A stretch of DNA of 64,000 nucleotides, taken from Camarhynchus parvulus (Eukaryota; Chordata; Aves; Passeriformes; Thraupidae). The position numbers and the translations under genes are program-made. Below are positions 51,497-64,000 of the stretch, piece after piece. The notes beneath the pieces are model-generated. The model was given only the letters and a program-made list of their open reading frames with translations. It ran no database searches and was not told the origin of the DNA. How positions within the stretch are numbered: the first letter of the stretch is position 1; every line of letters begins with the position of its first letter. The stretch lies in NCBI RefSeq assembly GCF_901933205.1, contig NC_044581.1, positions 9,038,001 through 9,102,000 on the forward strand, written 5' to 3'.

Positions 51497-53523
51497 TTCA
51501 ACTCAAGTTTGGAGGTGGTCATGTGAGCCTGTTGTCTGTTAACAATTCAAACCAATAAAGTTTTAGTCTTAGGTATTATCTCAATATGAAAGTTTTAGGA
51601 ATTTCCCTTGGTTCTACAATGCAATGAAACAAAACACAAAGAGACTTAAACACCCTCAAACAGTTTTGCAGTCATCTTACCCATGAAGAGGAAAAGTGAT
51701 AGAGCAGTGCATCAGCTCATCATAAATTTAGCAATTTCATAAGTGCTAGTCCAGCATTCTCTCTGCAATGCTGCTGAGACTATTGAATGTTGTCACACAT
51801 GAGTGTTGTTCTACACCAGTCTGGAAATGTTTTCCTTGCTCTGAGGCTGAATAGGTCTTTGCCAGGCCAGCTATTCAAACATAATTCTGTTTTAGCTAGC
51901 TACAAGTCACACAAAATATGAAAAATTGTTAGCTTTAGGCCACATGAGAGCTGAATTGTGTTTTCCTTCTGGATCATAGCTTGACTACATGATCTGCATA
52001 ATAGAAAATGTTCAAGCTCTAATGTTCATCCTCAATGGAGGATGCTCTATTACTCAGCTGTGAGGGTTAAAAGTAGAGATGTAAGCTACACTGAACAAAT
52101 AAATGGACATTTACCATTTAACATACAGGATGTAGATCCTGCTACTGCTGAATGTTCTTATGGACTGTAAATCTTCCTCTATTTTTGTCTTTTTTGAGCT
52201 GTAGTTCATGTAAAATACTCAGATTTTTTTTCTTTTCTAACAAATCTAAATATTCTTTCGTTCCACCTGCCACACTGAGACAAATGTACAGTGGTGCAGG
52301 AGCATGTTTGTCCTCTTGCCTTGGGTTTATTGTGCAGTCACTGCCCAAGAACATTTTCAATGGTGACCTAGTTCTGGGTGGGCTATAAAGAAAAACGCCC
52401 ATTTAAAAAGGGAAAGGGAAAGGGGAAGAATATCCAAGGGCTCTTTGAGGCTTTTGTCTATCACCTCTATATTATGAAAGTCTTGTATTAGATTCCCACA
52501 TGTCATTATTATATGTATATAAACATACATATTTTATACTTAAAATTGGATGAGTTTATTATCCTGTGGTTTTCTTTGTAGTGCAAAATAGGTGTGAGAC
52601 TTATTACTGTTTGAACATGCCTACTGTAAGTTTCAGATACATCTACTTGTTTTGATATTGCTCTCCAGGGTAAAAAATTCAAATTGGACCAGAGAACATA
52701 CAAATCTGGAGGGAAAGGGAAAAGTCTAATCATTGGGTAAAATTTGACTGTCAAGTCTTCCCAGGACATTAAACAGAATTATGAGAATTAAGTTGAAGGA
52801 AGCAAAGAGAAAGAGGAGGCAGAAGATGTTGCACAACTCTGAGCAGAGATTTCTTTTATAGTACTTTGTAAAACAAACAAAAACTAGAATCTCTTCACAT
52901 GATGTTCTTCATATAAGATTGACTTTGCAAGTCTGAATAGTGTTAGATCAGCTCAGTAGTCCAATCATCAAAATAGTCAAGGTACAGCTTAATGTTACTT
53001 CTACTATTTCTTGAACAACATACAAATTAGGATTATTTTTTGAATGAGTGCAGAGGAGAAAATTCAGTATGAGATGTTGATTCAGTTGCTAACACCATTA
53101 GATGTGAAGGTAAGGCAGTAACTGCAGAGCGCTGCTCTGGGACACTTTCTCACTCCCTTCTCCTAAAGCATCTCATGGAAGAGGTTCATAGTCATACAGC
53201 TGAACAGAAAGGCAGCTCTGTGGAGCATAGCTGACTGCATACCTAAGTAGTGTGTGGCCTTACAGAGACTAAATGATGCTTAGGGTCCATTAATGTAATT
53301 CTACCCTTTAACAGTGGGCAAAGGACACAGTTTTGGAAAGTTCAAAATGAAAATGAAGACAAATACAACAGATGTCCTTAAAACCTGCCATCACTGCATA
53401 GCTTTCTGTGGTGAAATAAAATGCATCTAAATATTGCAAAGGAATAGGTTACATTGAATATGACACTAGCAATGCATTCTTTACTCAGAATGGATCCAGG
53501 GTCCAGGAAGTATAATATGGCTA

Positions 53524-53591
53524 ATTTATATATAAATTTATATATAAATTTATAAATTTATATATAAATTTATATATAAATTTATATATAA
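53524..53591 (+). repeat. 12-bp AT-only tandem repeat
   Basis: Five copies of ATTTATATATAA plus one shortened 8-bp copy (53548-53555), all A and T and each largely self-complementary. Likely unstable and able to extrude cruciforms. Confidence 0.9.
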
Positions 53592-56500
53592 AAGTAATGA
53601 CAATAAAGCTTTTGCTTTGACTTTCAACAGGAATTCACCTATGCTCTACTCATGACTAGTAAATGAATTTTTACAAGGCCCAGGGGAGTCTTTTATTTGC
53701 TGATTTCTATTGACTCTGGTTAACAGGAAGCATTGTTGAACTTGAATGCAACAAGTTAGCTCTGCTGAATCCTGCCTTCACTGCTGATACCTGTCATGTC
53801 CCAGTGAAACTTCTGAAGAAACTGAGCAAATGCCAAGAAATACCAAATCTGTTGCAGGAATGCAGTTTACATCACATTTGGAATTTTTGCATGCCCTAGG
53901 AAAAATTCAGTCATGATCCAGCTTTGGACTAAAGCCTGATGCTGGAGTTGGTTTGATATACCAATTGGTTTGTGTGTTCTTTATCAATGGGAGTATGTCT
54001 CATCCCTTTCCAAAAGCCTTATTGAGAGGATGTCTTCAGAATTATGGCTAAAATATAATTTCATGCTATTGTCAAGTGGGAGCAGATATCCTGACTCCCG
54101 AAACCTCAGAGAGTCTTCTGCCAGTCATGCCTTTTGTTATCTCAAGAATGTCAGACTGAGGCACAGGAACTGCAGCTGTGGCCATATGTTGGTGCATGTT
54201 ACACAGAGGAAGAATAATGAGGAGAAAAAGAGAAGGGCTTCTACAACCCTCCTGTGCAGCACTTGTTATTCATAACCACCCATGAAAAAATTGTGTTGAG
54301 TCAAGCAGTTCAGAAGAAATCCTCGCTGTTCTGACATGAACTTCATTTTATTAGTGTTTAAGGTGTAGCCTTACACAGAGTATATGGCAACAGCATTATC
54401 CAGATTGAAAGCAATTATTAAGGGCTACAATGAGCAAGAGTTGCATAGCTATAGTAACTTCAGAGTGAAGCTGCTTAAACATGAAGGCACTGCTGGGAGG
54501 GGTGGAGGAAAGGTATCATAAAGAATCACTTATGTGAAAGGAGCATGTTTCTCCTATGCAGTCATTCCTTGAAAAGGTCATATCTACTGCTGGTAGGAAA
54601 ATGATAGAATCACACTCAAATCAAATGTGAAATTAAGTATAAATGGCCTTATAGCAGATGTAAATTTCACACTACTAAGGCATATTTTCTTTGAAGTGTT
54701 ACTTCCTTTCACTGGGGAGCAGGGGGAGGCAGCAATTTGTGAATGATGTGTGAAATATGTATTCAATTTATACTTGTAATGCTATTGTGGGAAAGCTGTG
54801 ATCTCTACAGACATTTGATTATTCTGCATTGCTATGTACTCATCTAATGCTCTGTATTTTCAGATACTTGAGAGAAAGGATAGAAAAATATTAATTAAAA
54901 GAAGATAAAGAAGTCAGAAATGCTAAGTGAGAACAGATCAAGTATATGCCTTTGGCCCAAACCTGAAAACTCTGAGGGAACAGAAAGGTGAGGAATGAAA
55001 ATGAATATGTAACAAAGGAGCTAAGTATATGTGCATGTAGATATACATCCATATTTGTCTATAATGTGGGATCATGTGTTTTGATGAGCTTGCTATCCAA
55101 ATGTTAATGTTGCCTTAATTCTGATTCTGATTGTATTTTAATTCAGGAAATAGATTAGGAAACTGAACTTTTATATTTTGATTCTTTGAAATTTGATGTT
55201 GAAGCAATTGAAGCAGTTCAAGCAGTCTATATCTTTATTTTCTAAAGGGCTAAAGAAACAAATAGATCCCTGAGCTCTGATTTTCCTTCATGTATAAACA
55301 ATGCTCTTGAAATTACTGTCTTTTGTCTCAGTCAAGGAGAGTAGATCAAATAAACTCCCCAGTGTTTCATGCCCATACTAATTTTCTTTATACATTACAA
55401 CATCTTGATGCATTCATTTGCTTGTTTCATATTAAAAATAAAGGTAGGAACTGTGGTTCTATGAATTTAAGAGCATTCCAGTGCCCATCCTTTCCCTCAG
55501 TATTCCTAAACCACTGTACAAACCACCATGCCCCATGCCAAACCAAATTCCCTGTTGAAATGTGACAAATGCTTTTTGTCTTCTAGCCTTGATTGTGTTG
55601 TGGAAAGGCACATGAAGACTGACAAGAGCACATTTTATATTAGATAGCAGCATTTGATAATGAATACTTGTTGCCCAAGAGCCAGGAACTCTGGGCCTAA
55701 CTTGCAGAACTGTTGGCTTAATAATCCCTTTTCCTGAAAGGGACTTAACAGTTTTTGTCAGTTGTCATACACTATTTTTTTTCAGCTGAGACTGTATAAT
55801 CCTGCCTGCTTAATCCCCATATTACCAATCCCTTATGATTTTTCTAAGGAAGGGGTGTTTTCTCTTCTACATATGAGAAAAAAACAAATGTCTCTGATGC
55901 AGCATATTGTCCACAAACAATGAAGACATTACTGTATGACTCTGAATCAGGGTATATAGTGCATTTGTAAATCCCTTTGAGGTTGGTCTTGAGTAAGACA
56001 GCTAATCCAAGTAAGAGGGTGTTGCTCTACATGAAATCCTTGCAGAGCTGTGGAATCCATTCTTCCACAGCAGCTGTCGAGGCTGTTTGCCTACTGGGGC
56101 TTTGGTTGCTACTACAGATAAACTGTGCAAATAAATGGAGCTGGCTGTTACTTTACACCCACTAGTTTAGTTTCATTTTGTCTATGCTCACAAGCTCCTT
56201 CTCTGCCCCCCAATAATACGTTGGGACTGTTGTGGAAACTGCTATTCCTTTGAAGCAATGAAGCTGCATCCTCAAATGCATTGTCTGTTCCCTGTAGTGC
56301 TTTTAGGCCTGTACAACAAGTTCTAAGTCCTCAAATGAGAATCCTTTCCCACTGCATTTGAGTCTACATCATTCTAATGTGCACTGCAGATTTCATTCTC
56401 AAAAAAAAAAGTAGCAATAAAGTAATTTTTTGTTTCCTATTGTTTCTATTTCCAAATTTTTTGTTTTCTATTGTTGCCTGTGTCTTCCTCTGTGTAGAAA

Positions 56501-59500
56501 TCCTTAAGGAATCTGCACTAAGGTGCTGTTGGTTTTCTGTCCTTTCTTAGAAATGCTGGGAATACAAAATACTTTCATGCCCATGAACTAGAGGTTTCTG
56601 ATTAAGTTCCCACAGAATACAATTACTCACACCTACTCCACCTCACTGCTATGCCAGTAACCATATCTTATTAATCATCCCTACTACCCACCCAAGCCTT
56701 AGAAGCTGCTATCATTTATAACATGTCATGAAAACTGTAAGAAATCTTTAGTGGGAGCCTGAAGGCTCCCACAATTCCCATTTGCAGTAAGCAGTGACAA
56801 TAAAACAAAAGATAGTTTTATACTTTGCATCAGAGGAAAGGATAAAGAGGAAAATCTGTGAAACTGTGGGACTGATTCATCAGTAAGAATGCTCCTGATA
56901 TGAATGTTCTGCCTGCTTTAGGCATTTTTAGACAGCATAAGTTTCAGAAATGAGTTCTATGCTTAGATTTGTTTTATAGCAGTAAATGTATGTGTGTTTA
57001 AAAGCTGTTTCTTTAAGTAAACTATGTTAAAAACCCCAAACAAACAGCAAACACAACTTCCTGAGATTGTTGTAATTACTGAGCATCAGCAGGACGGACA
57101 AATCCTTCTATATAATAATTTAAATTACAGATGAAGCAGAAAAAGGAGGATGCAAGTGATCTAGCAATTACACCATGATGCTGCCTCAGAGCACTGAGAG
57201 GGTTGTTTACATATATTACAAATAATGAACCCTTACCCTGTGTGCTGGAGCTACCAGTCAGCCTGCAGCATCTGCACCAGCCCAGAGGGATTTCAGAGGA
57301 ACACACCAATTCATTTCCTTCTGTCACAAAGCAGCCACCAGTGGAAGCTCTGGATTCAAACAGATGAAAGGGTAAGAAACATATTATCACCAACCCAAAC
57401 ATGGAATTCTTCTGAAAAATACAACTTATGGTAAACATTTCCCCAAGACCTTGTGTGAACTATTTAACAAGAGCACAAAGACAGGTGGCTTTGCCAGCCA
57501 GGCAAGATCTTAAGATGTAGATGTTTATGTTTTTTTAACCTCCAATTATCTCTGTGGAGTAGAGGAGACTGCTTTTAAGGCTGCACAGAGCAGGAAGTGC
57601 TAAGTATATTCATAAAGGTGTGGCTTAGCTCCCTAGCAATTCCTTGGCAACAGGGACTGCTAGCCTTAAGTAAAACAAACAGGCTTTGTGGAAATCAAAA
57701 GTTGAGAATGTAAGCTATTCACATCTCTTTGATTAAAGCAGCCAATCCTTGATTGAAGGTGGTGGGCTCCACCTTGTTCCCTAAACCAAACAGATTCACA
57801 AGGTTTGGATAGATAAATCCCGTGCTTTTGATAACAGTGAAAAATATAAAATGTGTTTTAAAGTCAGTTTTGCAAGATGTGTTGTGAGAAAAGGAGAAAT
57901 TCACACATTAATTTATCAAAAAACTTGATGTTTTATACATCCTCTGATAGAGATTCCTGCATAGATAGAATGTAATCCAGAGTTTTGAAGAGACAGGAAG
58001 ACCTGATTTCACAATCTTGTATCTTATGTCTGCATAAAGTAGGTGTAAAATGCTGCCCATGGTGACTCAGTGTGCCAGTGACAGCTGGCCTGACTGCCCT
58101 CAGTGGGGCTGCAGGTGTTCAGAGTACCTGGCCCTAGGAAAGCTGGATGTGCCCTAAAGCCATGGATTCATGACCTAGCAGGCAGAAGTGCCCCCTTGTG
58201 TGCCCATTCCCACGGGTCCTGTTTTTTCCAGGATAACTGAACCGAATTAGGGAATGACTCCACTTTAGAGAGTAGAGGATGGGCTCCTCAGACTCCCTCC
58301 TCGCACAAAGCAGAGCACTTGAGTCTGGAAAGGAGGAGTTGAAAGTTAGTTATGTCCTGGACATCTGCTTCACCCAGAGCCACAGCGTTATCATCGTTAT
58401 CGTGGCTGCATTCACCCAAGTCACTGCAGAGCCACTCCCAGAATGTGCCAGGTAACCTCCTCTCCTGTGCCCCTGGGCTCTCGTTTTTTCCTCACCACCA
58501 GGTATTTCAATGTAGAAAAGGCAAAATCTTAATGTATGTTAACTGTGTGACACCATGGTTGAAATAATTGTTTGAGGAAAACAAGGAATGACTGAACACA
58601 AGGTGACATTTCCTGTCAAACAAGGGTGTGCCACGTTAGCAGAGGGTTGTGAAAAGGAGGTGAGGTAGTACTGGCACTTATGAAACAGCTCTGTCAGGGT
58701 ATATTATCACAACCCCAACTTGCTGAGAAGGGAATTGCACCTGCTTGTATATGCTTAGTTATTATCTGTACTTATAAAGCAATTCTATAACTGTTAAGTG
58801 ATAAAATGCACTGAATTGCATCATACGGTGTCTTAAATTTAAAATTTCTACAGTGTGCCAAAAGGAATAATCTAGGTATACCTGTTTTCTCTCTGTCTGA
58901 GTACATTTACTGACTGTGCAATATGTTTCTCTGAGAATATTTCTTCTCAGGAAACCATATTGCTCTCCTATACCAGCCAGATGTATCTGTGAGGACATTA
59001 CTTCTGTCTCCCTTCCACAGTGTGTAGGATCCAGCAACAGGCCAAAGCAAGAGGCACTTGTTTAATCATGCTCAGAGGTTAAAGTGAAAGAGCATTTGTT
59101 GAATAGAACAAGGAAATTTATTTGAGTGAGGATCTGATGACTCTACTGATATGACTGAACTATCTAATACAGTTCAATATGAGCCAGAGAGTTCCATGCA
59201 AGCAGTTGCATTTAGAGGTGCTATAGAAAAAAATCAGATTATTTTGCAAAAGCTGTAGTTTTCTTATCAAGCTGCAAATGATAGAGTAGAAAATAAACTC
59301 ATCAAATCTTCCTAGAAATTGGCATTAGTTCTGTTAGAGGCTGGTAGTCATGAGTCAGACAAGACTTTTTAAAGACCTTGTACTTTCAAGACAGGGCAGT
59401 GAAAACAGAAGTACAAAAAAAATATATCAGAGTCTGCTTCTTTGTGGAAATTGTGCCATCCTTGGGTTGGGTAGAATGGGACACAGGGTGTGTTTGAAAT

Positions 59501-61344
59501 CCCCTTGTCAGACCTTAGGTATGTAACAATTGCTGGTAGAAGTGAAGTGAAGCAAAATAACCATAATCAAGGTGAAAGATCAGGAAATTATTGAATGATA
59601 GGTCCTATCATGTCTATTTTGGTTGCACATAATTGCAGTCAGCAATTTATTATACAAAATTCTTCAATGAAATATTCTCAAATCCCAAGTACTTCAACAG
59701 GTGGCTAAGTTTTGCTTATGTTTTGCATTTATATTTTACTTCTGTTTATACTGTGGTGAGAAAAAGAAGTGTATTAGCATATCTGTATGTGGAATAAGTT
59801 TAATTAAATTCTAATGAAGAAACAGGTTAAATATCAGAGCAGTTAAATATTATAGGAACACACCTTCGTTTTTTATAAAGGTTTTTATGTCAGCTGAGAG
59901 TTTGTGGTACAATCTGAATGAACAGACAGAGATTAGTAATTTCTGCCAAGATAATCTCATGAGAGAGACCAGTATCAGCCAGTTTTCAATAAAGCTTGAG
60001 GAGATGTAACCTGCATAAATTCATCATTAATTGTGTAAACCTTACAATTGTTTCTCATTGAATAGCTTTGAGTTCCAGTATACAGTCCTTTGTATTTGAT
60101 GATCAGTTCTTTCACCACTGCAGCATTGCAGCACTGATTATCAGCTCTCAGTAAGTGAGAGCAGTGTGGAGCATGCAGATCTTTTGATGTAGATAACAGC
60201 CTTTACAGGTCTTATGTTTTCTATTTGGTTTTTGTGTTTACATGCAGAGGTGACTGGAAATGGGTGACTGGAATCCGATGTTCCAGATGGCTGTGGCCAC
60301 TTCTCACTCTGAAACATCAGTGATTTTGTGGTTCAGTGAACTTGTGAGAACTTTCTGGCTGTACAGGGTGAATGTACACTCTGTGGGAATATGACAGGCT
60401 GAATATCATTGATTCGTTGAAGGAGTGTTACAGAAGGTTTCTGTAAGGGTAAAGCACTACTGAATTTCCTGTCTTGCTACTCCTGTGACTGGAAGCCTCT
60501 GAGCTGGTCTGTTAAAATATAAAGTGCAAAATGGCCCAAATTAAATGCTTTATGTAGATATTAGGTCATTCTCATTTACTATTATGAGGAGTTAAACCCT
60601 TGATCTTTTCCCAAGAGGATATAATTTTATCCTGTTGAACCATAATTGTGTACTTTTAAATTTTATTATTTATAAATTCAGAAGATTATTCTGTTTAATT
60701 GCATGTAAATACCAGGGAATAACAGAGAGCATTTTGGCTTTTAGCTATTGCAGTGGATAGTGTTATCAATTTATGTTTTTACTCCTTTCACTAGGGCAAT
60801 AGAGATGGTAGCAAGAATGTTGGTAATGGAATTTCTTTCCTTTATAGCTTATGTAATAAATAACTCACTAAATTAACTTTATCATTAAAAAGCAATTTTT
60901 TTACTGTTGGACATTTACACTGACAGACTTGTAAAATGCTATATCCTTTTAATGGGCAAAGAGAGAATGGGTTAGTATATAGAAATTTTCTGATCTGACC
61001 GTCTTGCTTAAAAACCTGCCACAAAAAGGATATTTTCCTTTGAATTTTCTTTCTCATATTATACTATACCTGAGACTTAAAAAAGAAGCAATTGCAATGA
61101 AATGTATTTAGGCAGGTTGTAAAGGCAATAAAGCTTCACACAAAGTCAGTTTTGAATCCCAGGTAAGGCAGATTGAAAGGGTCAGGAGGTACTTGCATAT
61201 TCATCTCATTAGGTAACAGGAATTGTACCACATGGCTTGTCGAATTTACCATAGCTTAAAGATCCTGTCTCAACTAGTTGCAGTGAATTATTTAAAAACT
61301 TTGCAATAAGATCAGATTGGCAACCAAGAGAAAGTTTCTCATCA

Positions 61345-61506
61345 GCAAAGCAGTGCAGCAATGCATTGGAATGGGTCATCCCTGGAGGTTTCCAAGTCAC
61401 AGCTGGACAAAATACTGGCTGGTTAAATGTGCTGGCAGCGCTGGCAGTAAGCCAGTGTTGGACAAGGGGGCTTGCAGAGGGTCAGCAATCATTTCAGTGA
61501 TTCTAA
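61345..61506 (+). mobile_element. CR1-type LINE 3' end fragment
   Basis: CATCCCTGGAGGTTTCCAAG, then CAGCTGGACAAAATACTGG, TGGACAAGGGGGCTTGCAGA and a final TCAGTGATTCT follow the order of the avian CR1 3' end (ATCCCTGGAGATATTCAAA, GTCTGGAC, GGGTTGGACTAGATGATCT, GTGATTCTGTGA). Diverged. Reading frames across it are not host genes. Confidence 0.6.
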
Positions 61507-62496
61507 ATCCAGAAAGCTGTTCAGTAAATTATTTGACAGATGACATTTTTTCCAATTTTAAAAGGAAAGGAAATACAGTTTATTTGTTATAAACTGTTAA
61601 CTTTAATGTAAATCTATAATAATATTTATGAAGGACACTACTATGCATGCATGTTTGATCTGTCCACAAGTTTGGTGGAAAAGTAAATGCTTAGATTTTC
61701 AAAAGCCTCGTAAGTGTAATCTGGAGAAACTTGGCTAAACAACTCACAGCGTACACCAATGGGAACTGAGCACATATAAAATCGTTGTAGGATTAAACCA
61801 CTGCATTGATTGTCATCCCATGAAGAAGAGAAGCTATGTAAAATAGTAGGGAAAGTAATTTCATTTTTATTTATCTTGTCTAGTCACCAATTTTATGTTT
61901 TAACTTACCTTAATGTCAATAGAAATAAATTCCAACTGACACAGGATTCTAAGGGAATGTTTCCAGTGTGGCTTGGTGGTCCTGGTATCTGCAGGTAACA
62001 ATCCATCAGAACCACAGTTCTGAAGCTCTTCTGCACATTGCTGAGCTTTTGTGGATATCTCAATGGAAATTATTTCGAGGCTTCTACAGTGCATTGTAAT
62101 CATGACACAACTACCTGGCAGACCAAAAAATCAGATCTCTCCAAACATCTGGACAGCAATCAAAGAAGACTGCTAAGCACTTGTTCCCATGCCTTTCCCC
62201 ACTCATTTTCTGTTAAAGCAAGGATGCCAGAAAATTCTTTACCTATGGATTTATGTTTCAGGAGTTACAGTAAGCTCCTCTTTCAGCAAATATTGCTGCA
62301 GTATCTTATAATCCAATCCAGGAGCCAAGGATTGAATGGGTATGAAATTTAAATGTCTTCTCACATTTGCTTACACATCACTTACAGATCTTTTACATCC
62401 AGTGCCAGTTCAGTTTGGAGAAGCTGAGGCATGCAGAGAATTTACTACTATCCCTATGGCTCCATACTTATTCAATTTAATATCTCTGTTTCTCAA

Positions 62497-62575
62497 AATC
62501 ATAGGAAAAAAATTAGCTAGAAGAGACCTCTGGATGTCTTTGGTGCACATCCTTGCCCTGTCATCATAGCCAATT
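62497..62575 (-). mobile_element. CR1-type LINE tail fragment, opposite orientation
   Basis: AATCATAGG, GAAGAGACCTCTGGATGTC and CCTTGCCCTG resemble the reverse complement of the CR1 3' end (AATCATAGAAT, GGAAGAGACCTCTGGAGATC, CAACCCCCTGC). It lies about 1 kb from the plus-strand CR1 fragment. Confidence 0.5.
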
Positions 62576-62609
62576 TTGAAATTAGACCCAACTTCAAAGT
62601 TAATTCACT

Positions 62610-62725
62610 TTTTTCAGGGTATTTCAAACTATTTTACAGGGATAAATATCATCATTATTTTCCTCCTCTTAACTGATGAGTAAAGTATTATTGAGGACAA
62701 ATAACTTCTCAATATCATACTAGTT
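62610..62725 (+). mobile_element. Second MIR-like SINE relic
   Basis: CATCATTATTTTCCTCCTCT, ACTGATGAGTAAAG, TGAGGACAAATAACTTCTCA and ATCATACTAGT follow the MIR 3' half in order. More degraded than the copy at 43.4 kb. Confidence 0.4.
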
Positions 62726-62918
62726 TGGAACAAATGATCAACTTCCATATTCCCTGAAAGGTTATTGAGGTATTTCTGTAGATCTAAGTGCAGCCAGGGT
62801 ATTACTCCAGATCTCATGTCTCAAAGTTTCATACTCCTTTTATTGGAGTTTAACAGAAGGACTTCAGTCATCAGGACATTCAGTTCACAGGAATTTTTAA
62901 TAATGTAGTAAAAGAGAT

Positions 62919-63106
62919 CCCTTCCCTTCCCTTCCCTTCCCTTCCCTTCCCTTCCCTTCCCTTCCCTTCCCTTCCCTTCCCTTCCCTTCCCTTCCCTTCC
63001 CTTCCCTTCCCTTCCCTTCCCTTCCCTTCCCTTCCCTTCCCTTCCCTTCCCTTCCCTTCCCTTCCCTTCCCTTCCCTTCCCTTCCCTTCCCTTCCCTTCC
63101 CTTCCC
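62919..63106 (+). repeat. (CCCTT)n pentanucleotide microsatellite, about 37 units
   Basis: 188 bp of uninterrupted CCCTT, which is AAGGG on the minus strand. Purity over the whole length suggests recent expansion. All-pyrimidine on one strand, all-purine on the other, so triplex or G-rich structures are possible. The minus-strand Gly-Arg-Glu-Gly-Lys repeat open frame across it is an artefact. Confidence 0.98.
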
Positions 63107-64000
63107 GAATGAAAATGCCACTACAAATTTATCCATTCAAGCACAATGCTTTTAATGAGTCTCTTCAGTGTTCTCATGTGATCTAACTGTAAAACTGATC
63201 TATTTTACAGTTTTAATTGCTTGATTAATAAGAAACAAAATAATCACTGTACTGAGCTTGCCTAACAATGAGTGTCCATCTTTAAAACTTTTCTTCTCCA
63301 CCCAGTTTCAGTTATGAGACATAATCCTCATATGGAGCCTCCAAACAAGGACCTCTCTAAATATGCCTGCCAGGATTAAAGCTAAAGGTGAGCAATAACT
63401 CTTTATTTCAGCAAGATCTTGGTTACAAATTAACTTTCCTATGCTCAGTGTACCAGGGCTTGTCCCATATGTTTTTCAGGAACTGGATCCTGTTGCTGTT
63501 CTGTTGAGACATACAATGTCATTCCTTTACATTATTTACCTCAATAAATTGCTAGTATAGTTCAGAGCAGAGAATGGGAGGGTTGTGGATAGAAGATGAA
63601 TGAAAAGCCAGTTGCATAATCTGATGCTTTCAAATGTGCGATATTGCAGGAAGGCCAGCATTTATTTAAGGGTTTTTTTTTTAAACGTTTTAGGATATGT
63701 TTTAAATTCATTTAGCTAGAATAGCTCAGATAAATTAATAACAGTAGAATTATATGAGTCAAGACAGTCTAAAAGTAGAAACCAGATGGGCTTTCTATGA
63801 AGAGAGGCTACGTTTTATGAGATGAACTAATATAATTGTAAAAAGCATAGAAGATTTTGGGCTCACCAGCCTTCAATACCACGTGTAGATTTCCAAGCAA
63901 TTTTCAAGGGTCTTTGGCATTGATTTGAGGAGGATTTCTTTAATCTGACATGTTGCTCTGAGTGAATTACAACCATTTTTCTTTCACATTAGATCCTAAA
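63107..64000. other. Right-edge non-coding DNA
   Basis: AT-rich sequence with no recognised gene, repeat family or RNA. Confidence 0.5.

Larger units (their letters stand above)
35661..61344. other. Gene-poor intergenic DNA
   Basis: About 25 kb of AT-rich DNA with no recognised gene or RNA. Noted separately: an exon-like stretch at 37212, a MIR-like relic at 43372, a small palindrome at 51475, and an AT-rich tandem repeat at 53524. Many open frames of 60-100 codons occur, with no family resemblance. Confidence 0.6.

Noticed and set aside
62919..63106. CRISPR-like periodic array
   Set aside because: The unit is 5 bp with no spacers; a simple microsatellite in a vertebrate genome.
62897..63136. 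79-codon Gly-Arg-Glu-Gly-Lys repeat protein
   Set aside because: Direct translation of the (AAGGG)n microsatellite.
1..64000. tRNA, rRNA, known microRNA, or a prokaryotic or phage system
   Set aside because: I scanned for them by eye and saw no cloverleaf with box A/B, no rRNA core sequence, and no operon-like gene packing.

Overview
This window is vertebrate nuclear DNA, most probably from a bird. It is AT-rich and gene-poor, with long introns, one CpG island, single-exon and multi-exon genes with GT-AG introns, diverged CR1-type retrotransposon tails and old MIR-like relics. It shows no operons, ribosome-binding sites or prokaryotic defence, phage or CRISPR features.

Left third (about 1 to 20 kb): a complete six-exon gene on the minus strand, PLA2G15, the lysosomal phospholipase A2/transacylase of group XV. 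I assembled it exon by exon from the sequence. All five introns have GT-AG ends and phases that join. The six pieces total 1251 nt, giving 416 residues plus a stop, with an intact Ser-Asp-His triad and four N-glycosylation sequons. Its first exon sits in a CpG island (about 19.04 to 20.0 kb) that also carries a 52-bp tandem minisatellite. The sequence left of the stop codon is probably a long 3' UTR followed by intergenic DNA.

Middle (about 20 to 36 kb): mostly non-coding DNA, then one intronless gene on the plus strand at 33.6 to 34.6 kb. It encodes a seven-transmembrane receptor that looks like a leukotriene B4 receptor (BLT1-like). All seven helices are open, but the open frame has no ATG. 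The only nearby ATGs are in another frame, and dropping one G from a GGG run at 33659-33661 would join them. This is the most consequential oddity in the window.

Right part (about 36 to 64 kb): no recognisable gene. It holds simple repeats, notably about 37 units of CCCTT (AAGGG on the minus strand) at 62.9 to 63.1 kb and a 12-bp AT-rich tandem repeat at 53.5 kb, plus CR1 and MIR relics. A few stretches look like exons (splice-like ends around open frames) but match nothing I recognise.

The two genes both touch lipid metabolism or signalling (lysosomal phospholipid turnover; eicosanoid sensing), but nothing here shows that they act together. I found no evidence of a new biological system.
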